The position numbers and the translations under genes are program-made. From Saccoglossus kowalevskii (taxonomy: Eukaryota; Hemichordata; Enteropneusta; Harrimaniidae), in the NCBI RefSeq assembly GCF_000003605.2, contig NW_003113471.1, forward strand, positions 167,189 through 228,324: a DNA stretch of 61,136 bases, read 5' to 3'. This document shows, one piece after another, positions 11,054-22,389 of the stretch. A model generated the notes under the pieces. The model made no database searches, had not been told where the DNA came from, and saw nothing but the letters and a program-made list of their open reading frames with translations. Position 1 is the stretch's first letter. Each line of letters begins with the position of its first letter.

Positions 11054-11278
11054 TTGTACGAGATTTGTATAGGCATTGAGTCAGATGTAGTTAGAGGCGT
11101 CTGGGACACGATTTTCTAAGAACTGATTAACGGCAAGAAAAAACAAAAAATCGACATATTCAAACTAAAATACAAACAAATATAATATAAAGGGTTATAA
11201 AAAAAAAATATTAATAAAAAAAAAAAAAAAAAATTGGAGCCTCATACCTACATCGGATTTTAATCAAATGACAGATTG
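11054..11278 (-). repeat. Right terminal inverted repeat
   Basis: Reverse complement of 7469-7656, about 37 bases longer because of expanded A/T runs around 11200-11235. Ends CAGATTG at 11278. Confidence 0.9.
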
Positions 11279-11288
11279 AATACTTGGG
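11279..11288 (+). repeat. Right 10-bp target-site duplication
   Basis: AATACTTGGG, identical to 7459-7468, directly outside the right inverted repeat. Confidence 0.85.
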
Positions 11289-11964
11289 TAACAAATCGTT
11301 ATACAAATGAGCAAAAAGTAATGTAAAATAGCGATATACTCCAAGTAGCTTTGATCAAACAATACGAATGCATCATTATAATATTCGGCAGATGATACAA
11401 CCCGGTCTAAAATGGCGGTTTTTATAGAAAATTATAAAATATTTAAAAAAAAAATTACCTCAGAATAATTTCACGACTAATTCTAATACAAATAAGTTGT
11501 TTTCGTTGTCAAGAAGTCGTTTGGTAACATCTATCACCAATGAGTCGTTGCGGGACCCGGTTTTCTTTCATCATTGGCCAAGTTACTGCTCTACACGTGT
11601 TCATCAGGTTGCATATTTCCACCATAGCGTTCGGATCTGTTGTAATTTATAAAACATTTAAAAGTTTTTTACTTGGAAAAAATCATGGCTTGATGAAATC
11701 ACTGCATGATAAATCCGAATAACCTGTCCGATGTACGTTTTTAAATTGTATGCTAGCGAAAAGTTGTATTGCCAGAGATCACGCTTTACTCAATTCAGGT
11801 GGAAAATTAGCTTCAAAAATGACACATTTTCCAGTTATACAATCCTATAATAAAAAAGCTGGAACTAGATGCAGTGCAGTTGATTCCATCATAAATACTG
11901 CATAACGGGCCCATTAGAATATATAAGTAACACTTCAATTTAATGGGCACACTTACAATTCACG
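11289..11964. other. Non-coding sequence
   Basis: No feature recognised between the helicase element and the TTAA-flanked MITE. Confidence 0.45.
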
Positions 11965-11968
11965 TTAA

Positions 11969-12100
11969 AGCGGGAGGGTCGTCACGTGTGCACGCGCGGG
12001 AATTGAGTACCAAGCGATGATAACAACACATGCTAAAAATGCAAAGGCTCATGACACGCTATGGCCATCTGACGCTTGCGCAGGTGACGACTCTCCCGCT
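11969..12100. mobile_element. 132-bp MITE with TTAA duplication (copy 1)
   Basis: TTAA at 11965-11968 and 12101-12104 flank inverted ends: AGCGGGAGGGTCGTCACGTG on the left and, reversed, AGCGGGAGAGTCGTCACCTG on the right. The inverted repeats run about 30 bases, including a GTCGTCAC-TG-GCA-GCG block. TTAA duplication is characteristic of piggyBac and Kolobok elements; the superfamily cannot be decided from a non-coding derivative. A second copy lies at 38191-38346. Confidence 0.8.
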
Positions 12101-12104
12101 TTAA

Positions 12105-14472
12105 GCCACATGTGGCATACGTAGAAAATACAAATACACTCTATAATTAGATGAATTAACACACCAACTTACTGTGTTCACACCATGTACCATGCGTCTT
12201 CGAAAGTACACGTCGCTGCCAAGGGTGGTACAGTGACCATGACATCCGGGAGTGTCACACGACTGTGATCTAGTGGAGCCGTACACGTACCACTTTAGCT
12301 AGCAGGGTTTGTTACTGAACGGTTGCTTGTTTGCGTTCCTGTTGTTGCTCAAAAAACGGATCCGTTTGTTGCATATAGACCAGTCACTAATGATACAGTT
12401 TGGTAGTTTGTTGGATGGCGGTGACAATGATGGTGGTGGTGGCGGCTATATGGCGCCGTTTTTGCATTTATTCATGTAACATTTTTTAATGAATTTAAGC
12501 TTCTTATATGTAAAAAATGTGGTAATTTTTCATTATTAATGAATGATATTTCCAATCAATTATATAGAATTCTTCCTTTATCGTGTTGGCTGTGTTTATA
12601 AATATTCTGAAATAATCTTGATTAATATTTATAAAAAAATACTTTCATTACTTAAATTCTATTCTATAGATATAAAGATCGCAGCATTTATTTACAAACC
12701 AAGGATCAACGTATTATATTCCTTATTTATATTGATGGGAATTATATATAAACAATTGTGATTAAAAATGTACGTTATAATATTTACATTTCATGCACAA
12801 AATGCATTGTTTATAAATAAATACCATTATCTTTAAGTACAGACTCGTATATTTCATTGCTAAATAAATTCGAATAAGCGCATTGAATGTTAATGCCAGA
12901 ATGGTACATGGTATCTGTATGCAAATAATTCGAATATAAATATGGTTTAAGTCCTATAGATTATAATAACTAAATAATGAAAATTGAAATTTTCTGCACA
13001 CTCGGCACGATTAAAATAGCAATTATATAGCAAAAACGTTGAAACGGATGTGTTCGATTCATAAATACATAGTTTTGCTACGCTAGAGATGTTAGCGTTG
13101 ATTCATCGCTTTTACATTTGAGAGGTTTACTTACAATTTCAAACAACTTTATAAATATGATCTTGTATTGTCGCTGAGGCCCTCTGTAGTTTAGATATGT
13201 TTCCATATTTCTTCTTCGTTTTTTACGCTGATGATGCTATTACGAAAGACATGGTTACTGATTGTTTTGCTCGGTATGTATTTAAATGAAGTTTATTGAC
13301 AGCTGTCTGATGTATTATGCAGCATTAAAATAGTCCCATGACTTGTTTTTAAAATCCGCTTACTTTGTGGCTCACAATTTGATATTTTTGGTTTCATTGT
13401 GGTTTCATTGTTTTCACTTCTGACCTCCACGTCATTTTCTACGATACGCACAACATGAATTCGGTAAGAGCTGTTACATATGTGACTTTTATTGTTAAAT
13501 TTCTGGTTTATTTTAAATATTTTTGGAATTGAATTTAGGCGCCTTTGTCTATTTATTATATTGTCATACTGACCGAGTATTCAAATAAAAATTGACATGA
13601 AAAGGTCAAACCCAGACATTTTCTATAAAAGACAATATTTTGTGCTTTAAATTCTTCATACAGGTTTCTTAAAGCTGTAAAAAATCAAACAAAATCAATC
13701 TTGCGGAAATATGATTTTTCAACCAAATAAAATGACGTAATAGGCAGTTTAATCGAAATTCATGAAAACCATTTTCTGTTGATATATATTTAGGCTTACT
13801 AATATGTTTGGTTTCAAAACATAACTAGTAACAGTAAAATAATTATGTTACCAAGATAATTTTAGCAATATTCTTTATGTCATCGTCAAATAACTACCCA
13901 TGCTTTTAGAATAATACCAGCAAAATATACAAAACTTTTTTTTTCCAAAAATATACAAAACACACACTACTAAAAACATTTATGTATATCATGAAAATAT
14001 ACCTAACTTGATTAACTTGTTCAGAAAGGTAAAACCCATTATTACATATGTGCTGCAGTTTATTTTGATTCGTCCTTGAAATCAAAATCGGTATTTACAC
14101 ACCCCATATGCAAATGAGGTCTGAGAGCAAACAAAGAAGACCCTTCAGGAGTACCGTTTTTCGAAACATAGCAGAAATAAACAATATTTAGAAGTACGAT
14201 ATTTTCCCCTTAGGGTACATGAATATACTTGCCGAGTGGAATGAAATTTAAACAACAGTAATGGTACTTTTAGGCAGTCACTTATTTTGACTAAAACTAA
14301 TTTGCATATCACCCATGCAATAATGTTTTCGGTATTTTCACGGTCAATATGCAAATGAACATGGTATTTCCATTGGCGACCGAACTACTTTTTTTGTAAA
14401 CAAACTTCGTCTGCTATTTTTATCCGGTTCAAATCGTTCAGCAAAATTTTTGGCATATTAGGAATACATCAC
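12105..14472. other. AT-rich non-coding sequence upstream of the Crypton gene
   Basis: No exon recognised. ATATGCAAAT-type octamers recur at about 14106, 14300 and 14348 in the last 400 bases. The 5' part of the Crypton element presumably lies here but has no recognisable coding sequence. Confidence 0.4.
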
Positions 14473-15596
14473 ATGGAATACTACGATTGGGAAAACTTAA
14501 TGTATGCTGACCACCTAGAAACTGAATTTTATTACCCTGAACGGCTCTCGGAAGATCGACCCACAGTAAAATCAGCGATTGCTATGGAGCCGCAACCATC
14601 AACATCGATGTTGCAGTGTATTTTAGTATTTGGGAATTTGCCTAACAAATTACAACCAATTACGAAAGATCAAGAGGAGGCGTTACTGAAAGCTGGGCAA
14701 CTTGGTGTAGACTCCGCAACAGCCATGATCAACACCGTCTGGTATAACAACACAAAGCTTTTCGGTTTGCGTGGAAACAACGAACACCGTCAGATGGAAT
14801 GGGGTGATGTAGTCCTACAGAGTGACGAAAATGGTGAGTTACTAGTGTATAATGAGAGACTCACCAAAATTCGTCACGGGGACTCGGAGCCTGGTAATAC
14901 TAGAAGCTTTGCCCCGAAGGCGTATGCTACACTGAAACCCCCGGACATTTGCCCGGTTAGAGCCTACAAAGCATACGCAGCTCATCAACCAGACAGAATG
15001 AACTGTAGTTCAGCACCATTCTACCCTGGAATTGAGTATGTCCAATGTACCATTGCTAAGGGAATATGGTCCCGAAATCAACCTATGGGCATAAATAAGC
15101 TGACTACGATCATGAAGACAATGTCGAAAGCGGACTTAACTGGCAAACTGAGTATATATAACCACAGCGCACGTAAAACCTGCGTTCAATGCCGGGGTTC
15201 AACGTCTTCTTGACGCCGCTGTACAACCAAACACAGCAGCACAACCAAGTGGACACAAAAATGTGAGCAATCTAAACCGATACTCAGTTCCAAATAAAGA
15301 TCACCAACGCCAAATGAGCAACATTTTATCCGGAAACCAAGACTCTTTCAACCCACGACCAGCAAGCCACATCACAAACGTAGGCGTGCAGCTCATCGAC
15401 GACCGCTGTCGACGAAAGTCAACCTGTCAGTGGAGTACCGCAGCTGCACGGCATGTTTGCCAATGCACAGATCTGTGGAGGAACATTTAACTTTAACATA
15501 AACTGTGTATCACAGTCGTCCAGTTCAAGTTCCGGTTCTGTCGTGGTCCCAACTAAACGTCCACGAGTTATTTATTCGGACAGTGACTCAGATTAG
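14473..15596 (+). pseudogene. Crypton-type tyrosine recombinase (DUF3504-like), two frameshifts
   Basis: ATG at 14473 opens 246 codons, then the frame shifts near 15184-15200 and again near 15405-15430, ending at TAG 15594-15596. The reading contains GVDSATAMINTVWYNN, LFGLRGNNEHRQMEWGDV, NTRSFAPKAYAT, CPVRAYKAYAAH, APFYPGI and a PMGINKL block. It then has NHSARKT (the H-x-x-R box), SGHKN (His) and LNRYS (candidate Tyr nucleophile), then MFANAQICGGTFNFNIN and a Ser-rich tail ending IYSDSDSD. This is the Crypton recombinase-like domain shared with KCTD1/QRICH1/ZMYM-related proteins. All recombinase signature residues are present, but the H-x-x-R box and the His/Tyr lie in different frames. The N-terminal DNA-binding half seems short. 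The indels are either real decay or assembly errors; the rest is well preserved, so the copy is fairly young. Confidence 0.85.
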
Positions 15597-17094
15597 ACGT
15601 CTGATTATTTTATTTCCATACAGACAGTGACACGCGTTTTTCACTGACACGCGTTGCTATGCCGTATCACTATCTTGGAACATATTAATGGGCAATGGGG
15701 TTCTCTGACCTAAATTCCATCCCGGTTTGCTACATGTTCTTTCTTTATTATGAAATAATCGCTCGTGAAAGTACAGCCGCAGGATACACCGCATTACTCG
15801 TTAAACATAGACAGATCAATTGCAGAAACCACCATAAAAAGGTTGACCAATACATTTGCTGTAATGAGAAAGCTGATTACGGTTGATAATGAAAATGTTG
15901 TCAACCCATCAACAGAACGCCAACGTCGCATGCATATCTGAATGGACTTCACAGCCAAGTGTATTTGCACCTATAGCCAGTATACATGAAGTCAACGAGA
16001 ACCGCTAATCATAGTCTGAACCAGCCAATCGTAGTAGTTGAGATTCAGTCGGGCCCGCGGGAGCAACAGAATAATTTACAGTATTGACATTTCCAAATCG
16101 TCGATTATTCAAAGTCATTGAATTTTAATCACGATATAAAAACAGCCAATCGACGCGATTTACAAATATGACATACCCAGATCAGATCTAGTCTGATTTC
16201 TTGACATATGCAACGTGGTCGGCATTCTCAGTTATTTAGCGGCACAGTACACGACTAAACAAATGAACACGCCGGTACATGCTGTGCCACTACACGGATA
16301 TTTAACACGATATAGACATCGTACAGTGTGGCCAACTGTGCAACACATCATGGTTTTCTGCCATGAATTATGAACTACTTTATGATTATATACTTGGTAG
16401 TACGCATGCATATGGAATTGATGTCATTCGACAACAAATAGATTTCTTTGTACTGTTATTGAAATCCACAGCTATCTTAAGTCGTAAAATATCAAGTTAT
16501 GTAGTGCATTTACCATGTTGTGTAGTGCATTTATTACCAAACGCTTCAGCGTGGTATTAAGAGTTTGTTTTCAGGGGTGGTGATACCAAGGTGGAAAATG
16601 GATGCACTTATGGGGGTAATTCCTGGAATTACAATAGAGAGGGTTCAGACCGAAATACAATATATAGTGTTTTCATGTTTCGTCTGATATTTCTGTGGTA
16701 TTCTGCTGCTGTAACTAATGCAAGATTTGTTCCGAAATTCAGTGTATTTTGTGCACTCCAGGGTTACTCGTTTTTTTTGCTGAAAACACCCCTATTTTTT
16801 AATGGCAGAGTCGAACTAGCTTCACTCCCACTGGGAAATCTGCATTGTTGCTTGAATGAGAAGCTGATTAAACACTTTTCCAGACCGGCGAAAGAGTATG
16901 TAACAGCTAATTTTAACAGCCTATCACGTGATTTTACTCAAAATGTCAACATGGAAAGAGGCTATTCCATTTTACGCAGGAATATTTGGGAGTAGAATAT
17001 GTGAGGGATAGTATCAACAGAGATGTGTATAATGAAAAGTAATATCTATCCTTCTTTTGCATCGCTGAGCATTTCTGTTTTAGTATACTGGTTT
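15597..17094. other. Non-coding interval between Crypton and DIRS copy A
   Basis: ACACGCGTT occurs twice just after the Crypton stop (about 15631-15653). The plus-strand open frame at 16591-16995 (134 codons) lacks any motif I can recognise. Nothing else is supported. Confidence 0.4.
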
Positions 17095-17322
17095 GAAAAT
17101 GCCTACCTGAGGCGAGGGCTAGTAGGAAGACTGTTTTCGGAGACCTGGAAAGTTCCAAGAAGCGCTGACGGGAGAAATCTCTCCGCAAAAATGTGCTGCA
17201 GAGACTGTTCTATCGCCTCTGCGGTCGTCTGGGCTGAGTAAATAATCAAAGCCTGACTTTCTACAACATGACCCCCTAAAAAGACCCTCCTCAATGGATT
17301 GGGTATCTCTTAGGTAGTAGTG

Positions 17323-17882
17323 TTAACAGACGTTTTGCGTTCTCCAGAAGCCTGTCCTCAGAACATGCTCGAGGGGGGCATCTGACGCGAGAGCCAATGA
17401 GTTAGCAATCGCACAGACCGCATGTGCTCGTACTCGGTGTCTCTGTAGACCCTGTGTCACAGTGATCAGTGGAAGTCTGGGAGGCTGGTCTGTCCTGCTT
17501 ACCCGTGCCATGCCTCAACTCCTGACTCTCTTAGCAACTCAGTGTTCAAATCGGGCAGAGAAGCAACTCCTCCCTATCCACCTGACCGACAATGTTGCCA
17601 GCCGGGAGATGATGATAGGTTGTGGATTGTGTCCTGGAATTTGATTCTTGGCGAGGAACCTGATTCATGTTTTTAGCATGACTTGATTTTAATAAAGGCG
17701 ATAAAGGCGACACACCCATCCCAGAATGACAGGGCCCCTAGTTCAGGCCCATGCTTACCTGAGGCGAGGGCTAGTAGGAAGACTGTTTTCGGATTCCGGG
17801 GTGTGGTGAATAGGTATAACTTTTGACCGCTCCACCGCCGAAACAGACTGAAGGCTACCCCTTGGGGTATCTCCCACTCCAC
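17323..17882 (-). pseudogene. DIRS copy A tyrosine recombinase fragments
   Basis: Two pieces of the recombinase are readable: NPKTVFLLALASGKHGPEL (17882-17673 frame), the region of the first catalytic Arg, and RVRAHAVCAIANSLALAS followed by an EHVLRTGFWRTQNV block (17511-17323 frame), the H-x-x-R to Tyr region. The first Arg box reads GKH where relatives have GKR, and the H-x-x-R box reads HAVC, so catalytic residues are lost. The protein would integrate the circular DNA intermediate of the retrotransposon. The next block toward the nucleophilic Tyr is not preserved. Confidence 0.75.
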
Positions 17883-17897
17883 GTTCTGGAGACGGAG

Positions 17898-19111
17898 TCA
17901 CCACAAGAGGGCATCAGCTTGACTGTTCCTCACCCCTGAAAGGTGGTGTGCGGTTAGCTCCACATTGTATTCCAGGCACCAATGGAGAATTTGCTCCGCT
18001 AGGACTGACAACAATGGGGATCTGGTCCCCCCTCCTTGTTGATGTAGGAGACCACTGCTGTGTTGTCTGTGCAAAGCAATTCTCAGTGGCCTCGAACTAT
18101 AGGTAGAAAGTGTATCAGTGCTGACTGCACTGCTTTTAGTTTGAGCCTGTTGATATGGCCAATGCAGGGGCCATATTCCTTGAGCTTGTTCGTCCAATAG
18201 GTGCGCTCCCCAAACTATGAGGGAGGTATCCATCACAAAAGTTATAGCCGTCATTTGTGCTAGGCAACGGGTCTGTGATGGCCGTACCAAGCCCGCCTCC
18301 ATGTCTAACTCCATGCCCAGGAACACCAATTGTTGTGTTGGCCGAGGATGTGACTTTGCTTGAGTTACTAGTAAGCCCTACTGGTGTAGTAAATCCTGTG
18401 TTAGCCTTACTGTTCTGCTAACAACTCCGTGTTTGTGTTGTGGAGCAACCAGTCGTCTAGGTACGGGTTGATGTATACCGACGCCTGGCACAGCAGTAGC
18501 ACCACCTGTTTCCACCTTCTGGTGAACAGGTATGGGGCCATGCATAACCCGAAAGGGAGCACCCTGAACTCGACAACTTGGCCCAAATGGGCAAATCAAA
18601 GGAGTCGCTGACTCACTCGGTGCATCAGTATGTGCGGGTAAGCATCTAGCGAGGCTAACCAGTAGAAACAGAGCGCAGAGAATAAATCAGTGCTCGATGT
18701 TTCCAGGAAGCACATACTGATTTAGTCTGCTTAAGTCCAGAACTGGGCGGAACCACCTGTATCCTTTGAAAACACCAACACATGCCTGGACTTAACGCCG
18801 GGTCCTCTATTCTGTGTATAGCGCCATTTGTAAGTAAACTGTCTACCTCCTGTCAGATTGCTTCTGCTGGTATCACCCCAAACGGGGCCTGGTGACAGGG
18901 GGGTGGAGATTGCAACAGGATCTTGTAACCGTGTATCACTGCCTGGTGAGTCCAAGGGTCGGGACACACTGCCTCTGAGCCGGAATACACCGGCACAATC
19001 TGTGTGAGATATGTGGGTTCTGCAGATTACATCAGGGGTGAGCTCTCCTCCACCGAGGCGAGACCCCTCAAGGCATGTAGAAGTCGATAGGTTCAGACTC
19101 CCGCCGAACAT
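17898..19111 (-). pseudogene. DIRS copy A reverse transcriptase and RNase H
   Basis: Minus-strand frames contain the RT thumb-side block FRVLPFGLCMAPYLFTR and the catalytic INPYLDDWLLHN (Tyr-Leu-Asp-Asp at about 18452-18463). RNase H blocks follow: VFLGMELDMEAG, a WGAHLLDE block, HRQHSSGLLHQQGGGTRSPL and YNVELTAHHLSGVRNSQADAL. Upstream, a DIEDPAL-type segment and the KSVCASWKHR region match the RT N terminus. The YLDD box is intact but the reading is spread over at least two frames with stops (for example just after NTELLAEQ). Function in the intact family: copying element RNA into DNA and degrading the template. Confidence 0.82.
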
Positions 19112-20990
19112 ATGCCCATCTCCCTCATCACAGGCAGAAGCGTCTAACTTGCTTCCCCTGCGAGCTTGGTGGGCGACCAGCCGTAGAAGAGGGGGACCAC
19201 CACTCTTCCCTCCCCCAGAAGAGCCAGGACACTTGCCTCCTGGCTACTTTAGGCCAGTGGGTGCTGACTTTGGTCATTACGTTTCCTCAGCTTCAGGTTC
19301 TTTCCGCTTGCCCTTGGCATAAGCCAAACTGGATTGTGGGTCTCATCTGTACCAGCTGGTCGTCAGGATCCTGAAGCATCAAGACTGCTTCTTCCATCCC
19401 CAAACGAAAGAGGGTGGGGGAGGGCCAGTCTACGTAACTGAGGCGGTGAAACGCCCAGTGAAAACAGCCAAAACCGCATTCCAGTGGGCCGGCCACAACT
19501 CAAATGTTGAGGGTCGCCACTCTGCTCTCAGGGCATGGATTGTTTCAGACTGAACTGCCGAAATATTTCATGAATGCGGCCATCCCCCTTTGCCTGTCCC
19601 ACTGAACCAAAAATGTGTGGTACAAGGCTCTGGGAGGAACCGAGGGATATGGTTGTGGCGTGAGATTTGGCTCCAGACTCTGGAGACTCTGCTGGCTCCG
19701 GTCTCAAACACCACCCATTGATCGGGTAGCGATTGGTCCAGCAGAAAGGGTTAAGCATGAAATTGCCCCACCCTAGGGACTTAGGCCTCTATTCTGCAGG
19801 GTACCAAGGTCCACCCATCAACACCATCTGAGCATTCCCACTGCGTCCAGCACTCTGCCGGACTGGTAGAGTTATGCAGTTGGTGTTGTTTGGATCCCGT
19901 CATCTGGATCCCGGAAGCTATAGCACTACTGAGAGTGGCTGCTTCAGGATCAAGGGTGGGGGTCGAATATCGGGTCACTAGAATCGATGTTCCCCACATC
20001 ACCCCACGGCATGGCTCACAGAGTCGTTATGAAGAACAGATTCTGAGGGGCTGTTCAAGGTTGCACCAGCTGAATCAGATATCCCTCTGATGGCCGGACA
20101 GGTCCCCTCTGGGAGCATCTGCGGGTCCTCGAAGGAGGAGTGACCCATAGTGGAAGCTGGATTCAGGAAAAATATAAACCCTTGTCACTGGGTCCGACAG
20201 ACGATTCCTGGCTGGCAGAGTGCAGGGGGTACAAAACCAATGTCCTGCCCTGCTTGGTCTCCTCTGTAATCAGAGGCCTGCTAGGAGGCAACCTGCTCCC
20301 CTGCATTTGGTCTACCCAACCTGCAAGGGATGCAATTTCTCCCGTCAGGTCCTCAACCAAAGCCTGAATCTCATAGGCAAACCTGGCGCCGTACGAGGAC
20401 GGATCCACAGAGGGACCCACAACAGGCCCCATAGAAGTAAAAACCTCTGGGGCACATCCTCGCCTTTGCTTGTACTATCGGGCAAACTGCTGCCTGCAAT
20501 AGAAGACTGCAAGGAAGCCCTACGATCAGCATGAGGGGAGGGGAATCTCGGTACCTCCACTTTTGGGCCTCTCACTCGTCGCTGCGGCACTCAAGGCACC
20601 GGTAGACAAGTGGGAGGACATTTCGCTCATGCTATCACTCCACTCACTCACGCTCACATTACTGCACGTGCGACTGCGTCAATTTGCACGCAGCCATGGA
20701 ACGTATCCCAGGCCTCAGAACCCCCGTTGTTACAAATATTCACTAGGTAAAACCCCGAGCCCTGCACACAGTCCAAACACAAACATTTGCTATGTGGGTT
20801 CCAAGCTGGTAATTCCTGGTGGTAACTACCGTACGACCACCCCGATCTTTGGGGCGACAACAAAGGAGGTGAGGAGACTCTGGCGTGTTACCCTTTCTTC
20901 CTATACATTTCTAAAAAACACATTGGTAAAAATGAAAAAGACATGCAAAGTGGACAAATTTGCGTCAATCAAGGTTTTTTCTTTCTTGTA
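19112..20990 (-). pseudogene. DIRS copy A gag-like region
   Basis: Broken minus-strand frames, Pro/Ser/Arg-rich (for example PQRRVRGPKVEVPRFPSPH near 20590), lie between the 5' terminal repeat and the RT. The copy B equivalent (43600-45370) is similar in position and in parts of sequence. DIRS first open frames encode a nucleic-acid-binding Gag-like protein. Assignment here rests on position and cross-copy similarity. Confidence 0.55.
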
Positions 20991-21179
20991 AGAAATGCAC
21001 ACAAAATGGCGACACAGGGGTAAAAAATAAAAAAGACTTATCCTACCAGCCACAGCGTTGGCTGCCACGCAGGTGACAGCTAGCCTAATCAAAAACCCGG
21101 ACAGGAGAAAATCTGGATGACTGAAACACACCGTTTTTATCGAGCCACACGCACGGTGCGGAGAAAAAACAGAAGTGAT

Positions 21180-21372
21180 TAAGGAATATGGCGTCGCCTC
21201 ATTATCTCGTTCACGTGGTTCGTGACGTGAAGAACAAATCTTGAAGTCATGGGGCTTCCCCTGAACTAGATTTCTCTCTCCGTCATTGGCTAAATCGCTG
21301 AATAATACCTACAGTTCAAAATAGTCATTTTACTGACCGGAGTCTATGGTGGGTACTTGAAGATAGTGAATT
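21180..21372 (-). repeat. DIRS copy A 5' terminal repeat
   Basis: Similar to 45750-45949 at the 5' end of copy B over nearly 200 bases, including CATGGGGCTTCCCCT, TCTCTCTCCGTCATTGGCT and the near-palindrome around TTCAAAATAGTCATTTT. Confidence 0.8.
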
Positions 21373-22044
21373 AGTACATTTGTAAAGTGTGACCACTAAA
21401 TTAGGGGCACTCGATTGATGCTTGGAGAATGATTCAAACAATTTTCCTGTTTTACACAGAATGATGTGTGTGTAATAGAACATAGAATGGCAATGCAAAT
21501 GTTTGGGCTTTTATGTCTAGTGGGAAATAGATGTATAATATTTACGCATCGGTTGTTGCAAACACCGTTATGCTTTTATGCAAATTTTATTGTGATAGCT
21601 TCCTGTATTGAGACGTGATTAATTACACAATAAAAGTCACAATACATTTAGTCATACAAGTCATCCTAATTTACTGTACGTGGCTGAAGAATAAATATTT
21701 CATTCACTGTTAAGATTAAATAAAAGAGCTTTCCAAGATGCCATCACATCATAACGGCCTAATGAATATGAATTATTGTATTCATTCATTGTATTTTACG
21801 CATGGACAGTAATTATAGCAAGGTGTGTCCTTCACCAGATGTTGAACATGATCACAACTTTCTGTTGCACTGCTAACAAAATATTTGTTAACACATTGCT
21901 GGGAAAAGATCATGGTGAATTCTATTAATTCTATTCTATCAATAACATACATTTAAGCAGTTCATAAACTTTGTAGCACGACATCATGTATGTAATAATA
22001 TTATACACCCATGACGGCGAGTACAGTTATCATAGAAAAACACA
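21373..22044. other. Non-coding sequence 3' of the last ankyrin exon
   Basis: No further exon recognised. An AATAAA-type signal (minus strand, within 22043-22060) lies just inside the neighbouring entry. Confidence 0.4.
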
Positions 22045-22060
22045 TTTATTATTATTATTA
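22043..22060 (-). promoter_or_regulatory. Possible polyadenylation signal of the ankyrin gene
   Basis: On the minus strand AATAATAATAATAAATG follows closely after the stop codon at 22066 that would be reached if the last ankyrin exon were read through its donor. This gives one plausible gene end. The alternative is that the GTAATC donor at 22134 is used and more exons lie elsewhere. Confidence 0.3.
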
Positions 22061-22134
22061 TAAATTCATTTACACAATATGTAAATAGTAGAAACATGAA
22101 TTTGTAATGTGAACAGCATTGAACTACAGATTAC

Positions 22135-22233
22135 CTTATCAACTATGTTTACTTTAGCCCCTGCTGACAACAGTGCCTTAATTGATTTAGTATGACCATA
22201 CTCAGCTGCATAGTGTAGTTGAGACTTGTTGTC
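22135..22233 (-). CDS. Ankyrin-repeat exon 7 (sixth ankyrin unit)
   Basis: TTGTTTCAG acceptor before 22233; 99 bases, phase 0 at both ends; GTAATC donor after 22135. It reads DNKSQLHYAAEYGHTKSIKA then LLSAGAKVNIVDK, a 33-residue ankyrin unit (two helices plus the D-VD turn), although the usual TPLH is SQLH. Only 156 bases of intron separate it from the previous exon. The intron sequence just past this donor resembles that past the previous exon's donor, so the two exons probably arose by local duplication. If the donor were skipped, the frame would add about 22 codons and stop at 22066. Confidence 0.85.
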
Positions 22234-22389
22234 CTGAAACAAGTATAATAACAGGTGACGAAATGACAAAAATAAGATGTAAAGAAAACTATACGACTGT
22301 ACAAGCTGAACATAATTAGTATGGTGACCCAAGACGTAATTAGGAATGCATATGTGAATTCGCAAAATAAACAGTTTGGCAAACATTAC

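Larger units (their letters stand above)
7469..11278. mobile_element. 3.8-kb cut-and-paste transposon carrying a decayed RecQ-like helicase (Academ/AcademH-like)
   Basis: The element starts CAATCTG and ends CAGATTG, is flanked by the perfect 10-bp duplication AATACTTGGG, and has long terminal inverted repeats. Inside are a plus-strand SF2 RecQ-like helicase pseudogene near the left end and a convergent minus-strand two-exon gene start near the right end. Long inverted repeats with 9-10-bp duplications occur in Mutator-like elements. From general knowledge, a RecQ-like helicase together with 9-10-bp duplications fits helicase-bearing Academ elements better. No transposase catalytic core was recognised: 9450-10360 is AT-rich and uninformative, so this copy is defective. 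Superfamily is an inference; element boundaries are directly visible. Confidence 0.85.
17095..21372 (-). mobile_element. DIRS-type tyrosine-recombinase retrotransposon, copy A (rearranged, 3' truncated)
   Basis: Read on the minus strand from about 21372, the order is 5' terminal repeat, gag-like region, reverse transcriptase/RNase H and tyrosine recombinase, the DIRS order. The 5' end (21180-21372) is closely similar to that of copy B, including AGTTCAAAATAGTCATTTT and GACCGGAGTCTATGGTGGGT. No matching inverted repeat is visible at the 3' end. Instead the recombinase segment at 17754-17794 is repeated at about 17105-17142, indicating rearrangement or insertion of a second DIRS fragment. Every coding region contains frameshifts and stops, so the copy is inactive. 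Confidence 0.85.

Noticed and set aside
7469-11278. Classification as a plain Mutator-like element
   Set aside because: Long inverted repeats and a 9-10-bp duplication would fit, but no MULE transposase is visible and the RecQ-like helicase points elsewhere; kept only as an alternative.
16591-16995. 134-codon plus-strand open frame next to DIRS copy A
   Set aside because: No motif recognised and no matching frame near DIRS copy B; insufficient to call a gene.
19011-20991. Long plus-strand frames over DIRS copy A (and 42068-43891, 44942-45367 over copy B)
   Set aside because: They are shadows of the minus-strand Gag/RT coding; GC-rich antisense frames lack stops for that reason.
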